In this document: positions 45,791 to 56,411 of the stretch, piece by piece
Layout: each line of letters opens with the position of its first letter
Numbering within the stretch: the first letter of the stretch is position 1
Assembly: GCF_002197845.1 (NCBI RefSeq)
Contig: NZ_NIDE01000005.1
Location: 897,826-961,825 of the forward strand
Origin: Fimbriiglobus ruber
GTDB lineage: Bacteria > Planctomycetota > Planctomycetia > Gemmatales > Gemmataceae
Direction: 5' to 3'
DNA length: 64,000 bases
Notes under the pieces: model-generated
The model's input: the letters and a program-made list of their open reading frames with translations, nothing else
Databases searched by the model: none
What the model was told of the DNA's origin: nothing
Position numbers and translations under genes: made by a program

Positions 45791-46349
45791 ATGGACCTCC
45801 GCGATCCGAAATCCATCTCCCTGACCGACGGCGACGGCCGCGAGCGGCCTTTCATCCTGTCCAAAATGCCGGCCTTTGAGGGCCTGGAAATCATGGCCCG
45901 CTACCCGACCAGCCTTGCCATGGCGGCCGTCCCCAAACTCAGCGAGTGGCCGGTGGTGGAGGATCTTCAGCGCAAAATCCTGAAGTACGTGGCCGTCGAG
46001 ATCAACGGCAAGTCCGTTCCCTTGACCACCCAGGCCTGATCGACAACCACGTCGGCGACTGGGAGTGCTTGGCCAAACTCCTCCTCGCGGAGGTGCAGTA
46101 CAACAACAGTTTTTTTCGGAACGGGACGATCTCCGATTTCTTCGCCGACATCATGCGGACGTCCCTCGCGAAGATCCAAGAAATCTTGACCCCCTCCTCG
46201 CCGCCGTCATCGACGCCAAACTCGCCACCCTCCACGAACTGAGAACGGTGTACACCATTGAGGACGCGTGGCTCCTGTGGGAGGTCATCGCCGTCTCCGC
46301 GCATAACGACTGGCTGGCCGCGGAACACGCCCGGAAGGAACGGAAATGA
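45791..46349 (+). pseudogene. Tail assembly chaperone region, two frame changes
   Basis: First frame: SISLTDGDGRERPFILSKMPAFEGLEIM to LTTQA (82 residues). It continues in another frame as IDNHVGDWECLAKLLLAEVQYNNSFF and then a third as AVIDAKLATLHELRTVYTIEDAWLLWEV. The position between tube and tape measure is that of the tail assembly chaperone, where one -1 frameshift is often programmed. Two changes here, the second at a CCCCC run, leave both explanations open. Confidence 0.6.
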
Positions 46350-47996
46350 CCATTCTCGATACCTTCCTTCTCGTCTTTAAGACCGACATCCCGAAGGAAG
46401 CCGGGGCCGACATCGCCAAGCTCGACAAGCAGCTCGACGAGATGGGCAAGAAGGGGAAGAAGCGGACCGAGGACGAAAACAAGCAGTACGAAGTCCTCAA
46501 GAAGCAGCGCAAGGAACTCCTCGACGCCACCAAGCAGCAGCGGCAAGAGACCGACAAACTCGGGGATTCGTTCGCCGGGATGATCGAGAACGCCGTCGGG
46601 GCGGTCACCGCCTACGCCACGTTCGGTGCGCTGAAGACCGCCCTCATCGACGCCAACAAGCTAAACTCGTCACTGACGATTCTGGGCAAGACGTTCAGTC
46701 AAAGTCCGCGGGACATCAAGGCGTTCGGGCAAGCCCTTCAACTCTCGGGCGGCGACGCCCAGTCCCTGTACAACTTCGTGGCGGCCGAGGGCACCGATCT
46801 GGCGGGCAAGCGGCTCCCGTTCGACCTCAAGCGGGCCATCGAGAACATCCACACCAACGTCCAGAACGATCCGTCCTTCCTGACCAAGCTCTTGCAAGTC
46901 CCGGGCGGCGCGGGCCTCGCGCCCCTGGTCACCTTGCCGGATGGCGAGTTCCGCAAGAAGCTCGACGAGGGCTTCGCCTTCGCCGGGTCGGACAAGGACT
47001 TCCAGGCCGCGCTTGCGAACGAGAAGTCGGCCTCCGAGAGAAACATCGCGTTCGGCAAGCTGGCGACCGAGGTCGACACGGACCTGGCGGGCGTCATCAA
47101 ACGGTTGAATGCCGCCCTGACCCGGCTGGCGGAAACGTTTGAAGGGCACCCCGGTCGGACGGAAGCGGCGGGACTGTTGGGAGCGCTCGGCGGCTTGAAA
47201 TTGGGGAAATGGCTGTCGCGCGGCCTGTTCGGTCGATTGCTGGGGGGCGGGGCCGTTCCCGCCGCGTCCGAAGGTCTGGCCGGAGCGGGCGGTGTCGGTC
47301 TCGCATTCCCGCGCTAGTCGCGGCGAGTTTTTACGAAGCCTTCTTGGCGACCCGGAAGCGTGGGGGCGAAAATCGCCAATTCGTTCAAAGGGCGCGGCTC
47401 TCCCCCCCCCGTCATCGGGGGTTCGTCCCGAGATCAAGTCCTGTCCTTCTGGCAGTCGCAGGGGTATAGCCCCGGCGCTGCTGCGGGTGGGCGGCGAACG
47501 CCCAGGCCGAGAGCAGCTTCAATCCTTCCGCCAGCAACGGCACCCATTTCGGGATTTATCAGTGGTCGGCGGCACGCCGGGCGAAGATCAAGGCCGCCCT
47601 CGGCATCGACGTGGCGACCGCCAGCTTACAAGACCAGCTCCGGGCGGCCGCCTGGGAAGCGGGCAACATGGGCCTCGGGCCGAACGCCCTCCCGACAACG
47701 CCGGACAATCCGCGGCAGCCATCAGCAACCGGTTCGAGGTTCCCTCCCTCACCGCAGGTGGACTTGCCAGCGAGGCAGCGAAACGAGCCGCGATCGCGAA
47801 CAGCTACGGAGCGGTTCCGTCCATTCCCTCGCTCGGCGCGTCCACTCCGGGCCGGAACACCAACGTGAAAATCGACAACATCACCATTCAGACCCAGGCC
47901 AGCGACAGCGCCGGGATCGCCCGCGAGGTGGGCGTCGAGTTGAAAAACCAGATCCGCATGGCCATGAGCAATTTCGACGACGGAGTCTCCGCGTAA
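46346..47996 (+). pseudogene. Tape measure protein with tail lysozyme-like domain, five frame breaks
   Basis: First 323 codons open: a coiled coil (KLDKQLDEMGKKGKK) then NSSLTILGKTFSQSPRDIKAFGQALQLSGGD and a Gly/Ala membrane-like part. After frame changes it continues as WGAKIANSFKGRG, DQVLSFWQSQGYS, NAQAESSFNPSASNGTHFGIYQW, the pattern of phage tail lysozymes that cut peptidoglycan during injection. It ends AMSNFDDGVSA. About 551 residues, short for a tape measure, implying a short tail. Confidence 0.75.
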
Positions 47997-48657
47997 TGAC
48001 CCTCCTGTCCGACATCAACTTCGGTCTCGGGCTGCTCAGCTCGTTCGGGCAGCAGGTCGACGTGGTCGGCATCTACGCCAACGGGGCGGACACGAACAAC
48101 CCGACCGCAGCCGTCAACAGCACGATCCTGAACTCCATCCTGGGCACGTCGAACGCCCCCGCGTTCGGGCAACTGTTCGCGAACGCCCGGCCCATGAAGG
48201 CGACCGTCCGCGAGACCTCGAAGGTCATGGAGCACCCGGTCGAAACCGGGTCCATGATCGCCGACCACCACATCATCAACCCGGTCGAGATCGACCTCCC
48301 GCTGATCATCAGTTCACAATATTACGCCGCCACCTACAACCAGATCCGCCAGGCGTTCGTGAACGCCACCGCCCTCTCGGTCAAGACCCGCGTCGGCATC
48401 TACTCCGATATGATCGTTGCCGACATGCCGCACGAGGAAGAGGCGGACATGTACGACGTGATCACCATTAACCTGCGGCTCAAGCAGGTTCTATACGTCG
48501 TCCCGGGCGGGGGCCAACTGGTCAACTTCCAGCCCGCCGACCCGCTGAACAGCAATACCCTCGCGGGGGGCTTACAGCAAGCCGCCGCTCTGGGACGCAA
48601 GCGTCGAACGCGGTCGGGGCCGCCCTGAGTTACGTCAAGTTGGGGAAATTCTTATGA
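47996..48657 (+). pseudogene. Baseplate/tail protein after tape measure, one frame break
   Basis: MTLLSDINFGLGLLSSFGQQVDVVGIYANG, ARPMKATVRETSKVMEHPVETGSMIADHHI, VITINLRLKQVLYVVPGG: a Dit-like baseplate protein pattern of this class (PVE-G--I-DH--). One added G near 48592 replaces the end with TQASNAVGAALSYVKLGKFL, 220 residues. TAATG start overlap. Confidence 0.65.
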
Positions 48658-49042
48658 TGCAGGTCCCCCTCCAGGCCGTCCCGAACCAGACCCTGACAGT
48701 CATCCTCGACAACAACACGTGGGCCGTCACGCTCAAGACCGTCGAGGACACCACCGTCGTCAGCCTGACGCTCAATAACACGACCTGCTCGATAGTGCCC
48801 GGGCCGTTGCCGGAGCGCTGATCATCCCCTCGCAGTACGAGGAGAGCGGCAACTTCCTCTTCCTCTCGTCGAACAACCAGTTGCCCTACTACACCCAGTT
48901 CGGGGTGACCCAGTCGCTCGTCTACGTCAGCGCCGCGGAACTGGCCGTCTTCCGGACGCCACCCGCCCCGCCGATCACGGCCGCCGACTTCAACCCGATT
49001 GCCGCGCTCCCCTTGCGCTTCGCGCCCCAGGGGTACATGTGA
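48654..49042 (+). pseudogene. Small baseplate protein, one frame break
   Basis: MMQVPLQAVPNQTLTVILDNNTW, then after one added base near 48800 AVAGALIIPSQYEESGNFLFLS and TQFGVTQSLVYVSAAEL, 129 residues. The pattern (VP---NQ-----L----W, GN--F) is common for the small protein between the Dit-like and hub genes. Confidence 0.6.
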
Positions 49043-49925
49043 CCAGCGCGTTCGATTCGCGGCTGGTTGAGGTCGACATCGTCCTGCCGGGCCAGACCTA
49101 CACGTTCTCCGCCGACTCCCAAGGGTTCGCGATCTTGGCCTCTGGCATCAAGTTCGGCAACGCCAACATGAACACCTGCGAGTGCCGGATTTACAACCTC
49201 ACCGCCGAGCTGCGGAACACGATCCTGACCTTGGCCTCCCCCCTCATCAACCCGCCCGCCAACAATCCTTCGGCGGGACCGCGAAAACCCGTCATTCTGA
49301 ACCTCAAGGCGGGCCGCGAATCGACCGGGACGTTCCTGCTCTACACCGGCAACGTCATCTCCTGCGAAGTCACCCAGCCGCCGGACATCGGGATCACCCT
49401 CCGGTCCCTGACCAACAACTTCAACACCGGCATCGTGATGGGCATTCAACAGCCGGCCGTCACCCTGCTGTCGGAAATCGCCCAGCAGATCGCCCTGGCC
49501 AACGGCCTGTTCCTCGACTTCGAGGCGACCGACCGGCAGATCGACAACTACAACTTCACCGGCTCCCTCCAGGCCAACCTCGCCAAGCTCAATCAAATGG
49601 GAGGAATTCAGGCCGGCGTCGACAACCAAACCCTCTGGGTCACCAACGCCGGGACCTCGCGGAAGAACACCGGTTACCTGATCTCTGAAGGCACCGGCAT
49701 GGTCGGCATCCCGCAAGTTTCCGACCAGGGCGTGACCGTCCGGGTGATGCTGACCAGCGCGATCCAGATCGGTGGGCAGGTGACGATCCAGAGTATTACC
49801 AACCCCGCGCCAACGGCACGTTCAAGGTGATGAAAATGGACTACGAGATCGCCAGCCGCGACCAGCCGTTCTGGTTCACCCTGCTGTGCTCCAACCTCGC
49901 CGTCTTCCAGGGCTCGGCCGGATGA
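49039..49925 (+). pseudogene. Baseplate hub protein, one frame break
   Basis: GTG start. FAILASGIKFGNANMNTCECRIYNLTAELRNTIL, LKAGRESTGTFLLYTGNVISCEVTQPPDIGITL, GTGMVGIPQVSDQGVTVRVML are typical of the phage hub (gp27-like) proteins preceding Gp138 spikes. One added G near 49812 gives the ending NGTFKVMKMDYEIASRDQPFW, 295 residues. Confidence 0.7.
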
Positions 49926-50623
49926 CGGATTACGCCCCTCCGTCGCGAAACCCGGCCGACAACGACACGCTGACTGGGCTGTTGAAGCTGGTCCTGACCA
50001 AAGCCCTCCAGAACACCGCCGACATGCTCCCGGCCCAGGTCATCGCCTACGACCGCACCTCGAACCGCGCCCAGGTACAACCGTTGATCGCGGTCGTGAC
50101 CACGGCCAACCAGGTCGTGCAACGGGCGCAAGTCGCATCCGTCCCGGTCTTCCAGTATGGGGCGGCGGGTTCGTCCTCAGTTTCCCCGTGATGACCGGGG
50201 ATACCGGGTGGATCAAGGCCAACGACCGCGACATTTCACTATTCAAGCAGACGACCGCTGCCTCATCGCCGAACACCGCCCGGCTACACGACTTCGCCGA
50301 CGCCATGTTCTTCCCCGACACCCTCCTGAACGGCGTCACGATCGCGAGGACGCGGCCAACGCGGTGTTCCAGAACTTCGCCGGGACGGTGAAGATCGCCT
50401 GTGGAGCGACCTGATCAAAATCCTCGCACCGCAAGGTGTTGGCATCGGTGGCACGCCCGACGCGAACGCCATCCTCGACCTGCAAAGCACGACCCGGGCG
50501 TTCCTACCCCCGCGGATGACGACGGTGCAGAAACTGGCCATTCCATCGCCCAAGATCGGCATGACGGTCTACGACACGACTGAACTGGGGCTTTCCACCT
50601 ACAACGGCAGCGCCTGGAGTTGA
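49922..50623 (+). pseudogene. Baseplate spike (Gp138 N-terminal), three frame breaks
   Basis: MTDYAPPSRNPADND, MLPAQVIAYDRTSNRAQVQPLI, VMTGDTGWIKANDRDISLF, RLHDFADAMFFPDTL, then ILDLQSTTRAFLPPRMTTVQKLAIPSPKIGMTVYDTT. The first part is the Gp138 OB-fold spike that punctures the outer membrane. The last part is a short needle-like tail module. Missing bases near 50165, 50345 and 50398; 234 residues if repaired. Confidence 0.78.
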
Positions 50624-50624
50624 C

Positions 50625-50972
50625 ATGGTCCAAACTTTCGGCACGAACGGCGCAGGAGATATTTACTTGGGAGCCGACGGCAACCTCGCCGTCCTCTCCG
50701 GAATTCAGGCGATCGCGGGAGCCTGCGTCACCGCCTGCCGCACCCAACTCGGCGAGTGCGTCCTCCAGACCGGGGTCGGCCTGCCCAACTTCCAGACGGT
50801 GTGGGTCGGTGTCCCCGACTACGCTCTGTGGCAGTCGTACTTGCAAAACACCCTGCTCGCCGTCGAGGGGGTCACGGCGGTGCAGTCGGTCAACTTGACC
50901 GCGCTGGACAACGTGCTGCGCTTCACGGCGGAGATTCAAACGATTTACGGGAGCACGGTCGTCAATGGCTGA
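50625..50972 (+). CDS. Baseplate wedge-like protein
   Basis: 115 residues, intact. TFGTNGAGDIYLGADGNLAVLSGIQAIAGACVTACRTQLGECVLQTGVGLPN resembles gp25/DUF2634-type wedge proteins (D-YLG-DG-L----G--A---C). The short tail VQSVNLTALDNVLRFTAEIQT fits. It sits before gpJ as expected. Confidence 0.7.
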   Translation: MVQTFGTNGAGDIYLGADGNLAVLSGIQAIAGACVTACRTQLGECVLQTGVGLPNFQTVWVGVPDYALWQSYLQNTLLAVEGVTAVQSVNLTALDNVLRFTAEIQTIYGSTVVNG

Positions 50973-52159
50973 TTACGAGTACATCGAGCCGACGGGCGTT
51001 ATTTTACCCGACACGTCCGGCCTCCTGACCGACGTCAGACGAGTACCAAGCCGTGTTCGGGGCGGACCTCGTTGTCACCCCCGATACCCCCCAGGGCGTT
51101 CTGATCACCGCCGAAACCCTGGCCCGGACCGAGGTCGTCAACAACAACGCGGCGGTGGCCAATCAAATCAACCCGAACGTCGCCGGGGGCGTGTTTCTCG
51201 ACGCCCTCATGGCGCTCACGGGCATGCAGCGGACCGTCGCGACACCAACGGTCGTCACCAACGTCTCGTTAACCGGGGTGTCCGGAACTGTGATTCCCGC
51301 CGGGTCGCTGGCGGCCACTTCCGCGGGCGACCAATTCCAGTCCGTCTCGACCGTCACCCTGGTGAGCGGCACGGCGACCGTCAACTTCCAATCCGTCGCG
51401 ACCGGCCCGATTCCCTGCGCGGGGTCGGCACTCACGACCATCGTCTCCGCCGTCCTCGGCTGGGAGACGGTGACCAACAACCCCTCGGGAACCCCCGCCT
51501 CCGCCACCACACTCGGGACCGTCACCCAGTCCGACCAGGCCGCGCGGGCGCTGCGGCAAAACACCCTCGCCTTTCAAGGGGTTTCGCTGGCCGAGGCCAT
51601 CACGTCGGCCCTGTACAACGTGCAAGGAGTGACGAGCCTGACCTTCCAGGAGAACGTGTCCGCGAGCACCCAGACGATCAACGGCATCTCGATGGTCGGG
51701 CACTCGATCTACGCTTGTATCGAGGGTGGGACGGACACCGCGGTCGCGGCCGCCCTGCTGGAGAACAAAAGCTCCGGGTGCGCGTGGAACGGGGGCACCT
51801 CGGTAAGCGTCGTCGAGCCGGCCAGCGGCCAGTCGTATACCGTCCTGTTCGACCGCCCGACGCAGGTTGGCATTCTGGTCAAGGTCACGACCACCAACGG
51901 CAACGAGGCGAACATCATCCAGGCGATCCTCGACTACGCGGCAGGAAACATTAACGGGTTGGCCGGGTTCGTCGTCGGGGCCGACGTCTCGCCGTTCGAG
52001 ATCGCCGGTGCGATCATGAGCGAGTTCCCGGGCTATTACATCAGCCAGGTCGAGATCAGCCTCACCAGCCCGGTCAGTTACACCACCAGCGTCATCGCGA
52101 TCGGGGTCAACGAGATCGCCCAGACCCAGGCGTCGTACGTCAGCGTGATCATTGCGTAG
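50965..52159 (+). pseudogene. Baseplate J-like protein, two missing bases
   Basis: MADYEYIEPTGVILPDTSGLLTDV then, after two added bases near 51040, DEYQAVFGADLVVTPDTPQGVLITAETLARTEV: the start of gpJ. Later TVIPAGSLAATSAGDQFQSV, ARALRQNTLAFQGVSLAEAITSALYNVQGVT and SVIAIGVNEIAQT complete the family. 398 residues; it links baseplate wedges to the fibres. Confidence 0.85.
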
Positions 52160-52164
52160 GGGAT

Positions 52165-52836
52165 ATGTCGCTCACAAATGACGAGGACACCGGAGCGATC
52201 CAGCAGTTCGATTTCTCGGTCGACCTCCTGCGGGCAATTCTCTGGCAGTACACAACCGCCACGAATCTCCAGGGGCTGCTCAATCAGAAGGCCGCCTGGT
52301 ACGACACCAACCAGACGCAGTTCTGGGAAGACTGGTACACGAACGTCTTCGACCTGGCGACGGCAAACGACTTCGGCCTGAGTGTCTGGTCGATCATTCT
52401 GGGCCTCCCCCTGTTCGTCAACACCGGAACCCCAACCGGGCCGGTCTTCGGGTTCGACGCCCAGACCGGGTACAACTTCGACAACGGCATCTTCGGCGGG
52501 AGTACGAGCTACGACCTGCCCACCGAAACCAAGCGGATCGCCCTGCAACTGCGGTACTTCCAACTGACGAGCAGCGGGACCGTGCCGGAAACTAACCGGA
52601 TGCTCGCGTACGTCTTCCGCAACTTCGGGCAGGCGTGGCTCATCGACTACCACGACATGGCCCAGGCCTACGTGTTCAACTTCCCGGTCACGTTCGATCT
52701 GGAGTACCTGTTCAACAGCTACGACATCCTACCCCGGCCGGCCGGCGTTCAGTCCACCTGGATCGACGCCACGCTCGTCTACTTCGGCTTCGCGACCGGG
52801 GACTTCAACTTCGACAACGGAATCTTTGGAGGCTAA
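52165..52836 (+). CDS. DUF2612 baseplate/tail protein
   Basis: 223 residues, intact. LLRAILWQYTTATNLQGLLNQKAAWYDTNQTQFWEDWYTNVFDLATANDFGLSVWSIILGLPL is the DUF2612 signature. The motif FNFDNGIFGG appears twice (mid-protein as YNFDNGIFGG and at the very end), a small internal duplication. It follows gpJ as in related phages. Confidence 0.82.
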   Translation: MSLTNDEDTGAIQQFDFSVDLLRAILWQYTTATNLQGLLNQKAAWYDTNQTQFWEDWYTNVFDLATANDFGLSVWSIILGLPLFVNTGTPTGPVFGFDAQTGYNFDNGIFGGSTSYDLPTETKRIALQLRYFQLTSSGTVPETNRMLAYVFRNFGQAWLIDYHDMAQAYVFNFPVTFDLEYLFNSYDILPRPAGVQSTWIDATLVYFGFATGDFNFDNGIFGG

Positions 52837-52839
52837 CGT

Positions 52840-53954
52840 ATGCCGATTTCTGGCTATTTCGACATCCCATTCGCCCAAGGCGGCGATCTCAACACCATCC
52901 CCGACGCCACCCAACCCAGCGGCACCGTCAGCTACGAGCAGGGCTTCCCGGTCGGGTACAGCACGCCGTCTCGTCCGGGGGGTTCAACGTCCCGCGGACG
53001 TCGATCAACCAAGCCTTTAACGATGTCACCACCGCACTCCAGTACCTCCAGCAAGGAAACGCCGCCGCGTTCATCACCTCGGCCATGAACGGCGGGACGG
53101 CCTATTCCTATCCGGAATATGCGATCGTCTCCCACGGAGGCGTCACTTACGTCTCGCTCGCGAATTCCAACACCGACACCCCTCCGTCGTCGAAATGGCA
53201 GGTTCTGACCTCACTGGGGAATTCGGGGGTGGTGGGCGATTCCCGCAATCTTGTCATCGCCCAGGCCTCCACCGTCACGGCGACCGTCACGGCCGACGAG
53301 GTCATCGTCGAGACGGCGCTCGGCGGCACCACCACCAAAATCAGCAGTTTCAGCGTGACGTTGAACACCGCGTCCACGGGCCTCAACGGCATGGACACCG
53401 GATCGCCGCCGTCGAGCGGCTACCTCTGGGTTTATGCCGTCACCGGTCCCGGCGAGACGCCGGGCGTACTGGCGCAGACGGCATCGGGGACGCCGCCGTC
53501 GATCTACGGCGGTTCGCACATGCCGTCGGGTTACACCCAGTCCGCCCTGATCGGCATCCTGCCCACCAACAGTTCCGCGCAGTTCCCCGGTTTCTATCAG
53601 ATCGCCCGCGAATTGTTTTACAGCCCGGGGATCGCCTTCCTGTCTTCCGCAACGGGCCAGTCGTCCCTGACATCGGCCAGTTTGGCCTCTGTCCCCGTCG
53701 GGGCGAGAATGGTCAGCGGATCGCTCGAATCGCAGACGGGGAACCCCGGGGGGACCGAACCCCCAGAGGTCTCTTCGGATTCGAGCGGCAACATCACCCA
53801 AAAAGGGGCCGGCTTTGCCGGCATCGTGACGAACTTGCGACCCGTCGTGAATTTCCGCCTGCTCCCGATCCTCACCGCGCAGACGATCTGGTGGCGGACC
53901 GCGGACACGACCGCCTCATCCGTAAATGCCTTCGTGTCTAGTTATACCTTCTGA
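52840..53954 (+). pseudogene. Tail fibre protein, one frame break
   Basis: MPISGYFDIPFAQGGDLNTIPDATQPSGTVSYEQGFPVGY is a phage fibre N-terminus that docks to the baseplate. One added base near 52972 links it to VSSGGFNVPRTSINQAFNDVTTALQYLQQGN and a beta-rich shaft, ending SSVNAFVSSYTF; 371 residues. HGGVTYVSLANSNTDTPPSSKWQ is a carbohydrate-binding-like repeat. Confidence 0.7.
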
Positions 53955-54018
53955 TTTCCGGCGATCACCCCCGACCGCCGCCTGCACTCAGTAACCCATC
54001 CACCGAAAGGACTCGCCC

Positions 54019-54447
54019 ATGACCGGCACCAACCCCACCTTCGCAGGAGACCTCCTGGCCCTCATCTTCAACGCCACCACGATCGCCAACATCGCGATCA
54101 ACGCCACCTCGTCCCCGATCACGAACGTCTATGTCTCCCTGCACACGGCCGACCCCACCAGCGGCACCCAGGCCACCAGCGAGGCGGCGTACACCAGCTA
54201 CGCCCGCGTCGGCGTCGCCCGCACGTCCGGCGGGTGGACGGTCAGCACGAATACGGTGGTCCCGGTCGCCACGATCAGCTTCCCGGCCGCCACCGGCGGC
54301 ACCGAAACCGAATCGTACGCCGGCCTCGGCCAGTCCGCCAGCGGGTCCACCCTGCTGTTCTTCGCCGGCGCGATTTCTCCAACAATTGCAGTGAGTAACG
54401 GCGTCACGCCCCAACTTTCTACTTCGTCGCAACTAACTCTTTCGTAG
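54019..54447 (+). CDS. Tail-associated beta protein (YVSLHTADP family)
   Basis: 142 residues. NVYVSLHTADPTSGTQATSEAAYTSYARVGVARTSGGW is a pattern common in phage tail-tip and fibre operons, forming a small beta sandwich. AAAGGA precedes the ATG. A related, diverged copy opens the protein at 55598. Confidence 0.72.
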   Translation: MTGTNPTFAGDLLALIFNATTIANIAINATSSPITNVYVSLHTADPTSGTQATSEAAYTSYARVGVARTSGGWTVSTNTVVPVATISFPAATGGTETESYAGLGQSASGSTLLFFAGAISPTIAVSNGVTPQLSTSSQLTLS

Positions 54448-54458
54448 ACAACATATTA

Positions 54459-54488
54459 TTGCTTGTGGCCTTACGCCTATTGTAGTAT
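54459..54488 (+). promoter_or_regulatory. Promoter of the second homing endonuclease
   Basis: TTGCTT (54459-54464), 18 bp, TAGTAT (54483-54488) in an A/T-rich spacer, 34 bp before the HNH gene. It suggests expression independent of the late operon. Confidence 0.45.
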
Positions 54489-54521
54489 ATCTGCTAATCT
54501 AATTGAAGCAGATTACGGTAT

Positions 54522-55319
54522 ATGGTTGACAGGTCGAGATATATTAAGCAGACCGACGAGGAAATCGTCACGGCGTATCAAACTCTGAAATCTGCGGCCA
54601 AGGTGGCCAAGCATTTCGGGATTGGCGGGACAACTGTCGAGCGAATACTCAAGCGAAATAAAGTGACGCGCGATGGCAGGTCGCATTACCTTACTACCGT
54701 CCGTGCCTACACCCCCGAACAAGAACTCGAAATCGTCGCCAAGTACAGGAACGGCACTTGGGCTTCTGACCTGGTTAAGGAATACGGCGGAAGCGCCTAC
54801 TCAATCAATCAGGCGATAGATCGACATGGGATTACGAAGCGACCAAACCCCTACCCCGATTTGACTTCTGACCAACTCGAAACGATCAAACGCCTTCACG
54901 CAGACGGCATGGGGCAAACTCAAATATCCATCGAAATCGGACGCTCACAAACCTTCGTGAGCCATGCGATGAAGAAGCACGGGATAGCTCCCCACCGCCC
55001 TATGAACTACACGCACGGTATGTGGAAAGGAGGTAAGCTCCAGTCGGGCAAATATCTCGCCGTCCTGCTGGACCGGAATGACCCGTACTATGCGATGGCC
55101 CGGTCGGGTGGTTACGTCATGGAACACCGAATCGTCATGGCCCGCTACCTCGGTCGCCCGTTAACCCGTACCGAAACGGTACATCACATCAACGGCGACA
55201 CAAGCGACAACAGGATCGAAAATCTGCAACTCCGCCAAGGCCGGCACGGTAAAGGTGCCGTTACTTACTGCGTCGATTGCGGTTCGCACAACATTAGTCA
55301 CAAACCATTGCCGACATAA
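54522..55319 (+). CDS. HNH homing endonuclease
   Basis: 265 residues. Three N-terminal helix-turn-helix-like units (SAAKVAKHFGIGGTTVERIL, ASDLVKEYGGSAYSINQAI, QTQISIEIGRSQTFVSHAM) precede the nuclease core VMEHRIVMARYLGRPLTRTETVHHINGDTSDNRIENLQLR (HHINGD-xxxN-xxNL). It lies between fibre genes with its own promoter and is more A/T-rich than they are, consistent with a recent insertion. Confidence 0.85.
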   Translation: MVDRSRYIKQTDEEIVTAYQTLKSAAKVAKHFGIGGTTVERILKRNKVTRDGRSHYLTTVRAYTPEQELEIVAKYRNGTWASDLVKEYGGSAYSINQAIDRHGITKRPNPYPDLTSDQLETIKRLHADGMGQTQISIEIGRSQTFVSHAMKKHGIAPHRPMNYTHGMWKGGKLQSGKYLAVLLDRNDPYYAMARSGGYVMEHRIVMARYLGRPLTRTETVHHINGDTSDNRIENLQLRQGRHGKGAVTYCVDCGSHNISHKPLPT

Positions 55320-55410
55320 TCGCCGTACCAATCCGGCTTCATCTTCTGTTCTGAAGGCGTTTCCGTTGGGACTCGCTTTCGGATCTCACCCTCAAACCCA
55401 AGGAGCATCT

Positions 55411-55596
55411 ATGGATTTCGGACAAGCACTAGCGGCCGTGAAGGCCGGGGGAAAAGCCACCCGCCAGGAGTGGGCAGCCAACGGCGCCCACATCTTCCTG
55501 AGCGAAGGTGCAATTCAATGGCAATCGAACGACCACCCCCCGCAGGTCTACCACCCCAACGCCGGCGACATGCTGGCGGAAGACTGGGAGGCCTAG
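55411..55596 (+). CDS. DUF2829 protein
   Basis: 61 residues, MDFGQALAAVKAGGKATRQEW then HIFLSEGAIQW and DMLAEDWEA: the compact DUF2829 pattern found in many phages, possibly ligand-binding. AAGGAGC precedes the ATG. An earlier in-frame start at 55255 is inside the HNH gene and unlikely. Confidence 0.82.
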   Translation: MDFGQALAAVKAGGKATRQEWAANGAHIFLSEGAIQWQSNDHPPQVYHPNAGDMLAEDWEA

Positions 55597-55597
55597 C

Positions 55598-56203
55598 ATG
55601 GTGACCGCGTACGTCTCCCTGCATACCGGCCGACCGGACTCGCAACTCGATCAAGAAGTTTCCTACGAGGGATACGCGCGCCTGCCGGTGGAGTTCTCCG
55701 ACGACTTCGGGAACGTGAAACTGGACGTGTTCTTCCCGGCCGTGCAGAAGGACTCCGGGCAGATACTCACCGACATTGCCATCGGGGCGCACGAGCGCGG
55801 CCAAGGGGAGATTTTCCTCCGCGTATCCACCCTCCCGATGTTGCTGAACGCCGCGCCGCCCGAACACCGATCCGAGCAGTTCTGGATCGACAACGGCATC
55901 CCGGCCCAGAACGCGGCCGAATTCGTGCAAACGCACGGCTCGTTCTGCCCCCACGTCGTGATCTGTAATACCGACCCGGTTGTCCTCCCGCCCGACCTAC
56001 ATCCGATTGCCCGCGCGGCGCGTAAGCTCTTCGACGCCGGGATGCTCGACGCGAGCGTCTTGCCGCCGAAGCTGTACGAGGCCATCAACGACGAATTGCA
56101 CCGCGTCGGCGTCCCCATCATTCCGGTGACCCGGACCGCCACAGCCACCATGACGGAATCGATCAGCAAGATGAAATCCCTTCGCGCGTACGGGGGGGAA
56201 TGA
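55598..56203 (+). CDS. Tail-fibre-region protein
   Basis: 201 residues. Begins AYVSLHTGRPDSQLDQEVSYEGYARLPVEFSDDFGN, related to the YVSLHTADP protein at 54019. The centre, LRVSTLPMLLNAAPPEHRSEQFWIDNGIPAQN, and end are helical with no match I recognise. Probably virion tail-tip. Confidence 0.6.
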   Translation: MVTAYVSLHTGRPDSQLDQEVSYEGYARLPVEFSDDFGNVKLDVFFPAVQKDSGQILTDIAIGAHERGQGEIFLRVSTLPMLLNAAPPEHRSEQFWIDNGIPAQNAAEFVQTHGSFCPHVVICNTDPVVLPPDLHPIARAARKLFDAGMLDASVLPPKLYEAINDELHRVGVPIIPVTRTATATMTESISKMKSLRAYGGE

Positions 56204-56204
56204 T

Positions 56205-56408
56205 ATGGTGTGGATTCAATATTCCTTAGCCGATGGCACACAAACGGGCACTAACAGCCTTCGCGTAAACGATGCCGATCTGGCTTCGGTAGGAAAAGCC
56301 CAGATTGAATATAATGGGGCCTCCATCGGAATGATGGTGGACATTACGCAAACGCCACCCGTTGTAATTGCTGCCCCGCCTACCCCGAGCCCGTCCCCAG
56401 CGGGGTAG
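56205..56408 (+). CDS. Small hypothetical protein of the fibre operon
   Basis: 67 residues ending in a proline-rich tail (PPTPSPSPAG). VWIQYSLADGTQTGTNSL is strand-like. A/T-richer than its neighbours, like the front of the following giant fibre gene. Unknown. Confidence 0.5.
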   Translation: MVWIQYSLADGTQTGTNSLRVNDADLASVGKAQIEYNGASIGMMVDITQTPPVVIAAPPTPSPSPAG

Positions 56409-56411
56409 GCC

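Noticed and set aside
46670..47437. 255-codon leftward frame opposite the tape measure
   Set aside because: Shadow frame without RBS; the tape measure strand has clear domains.
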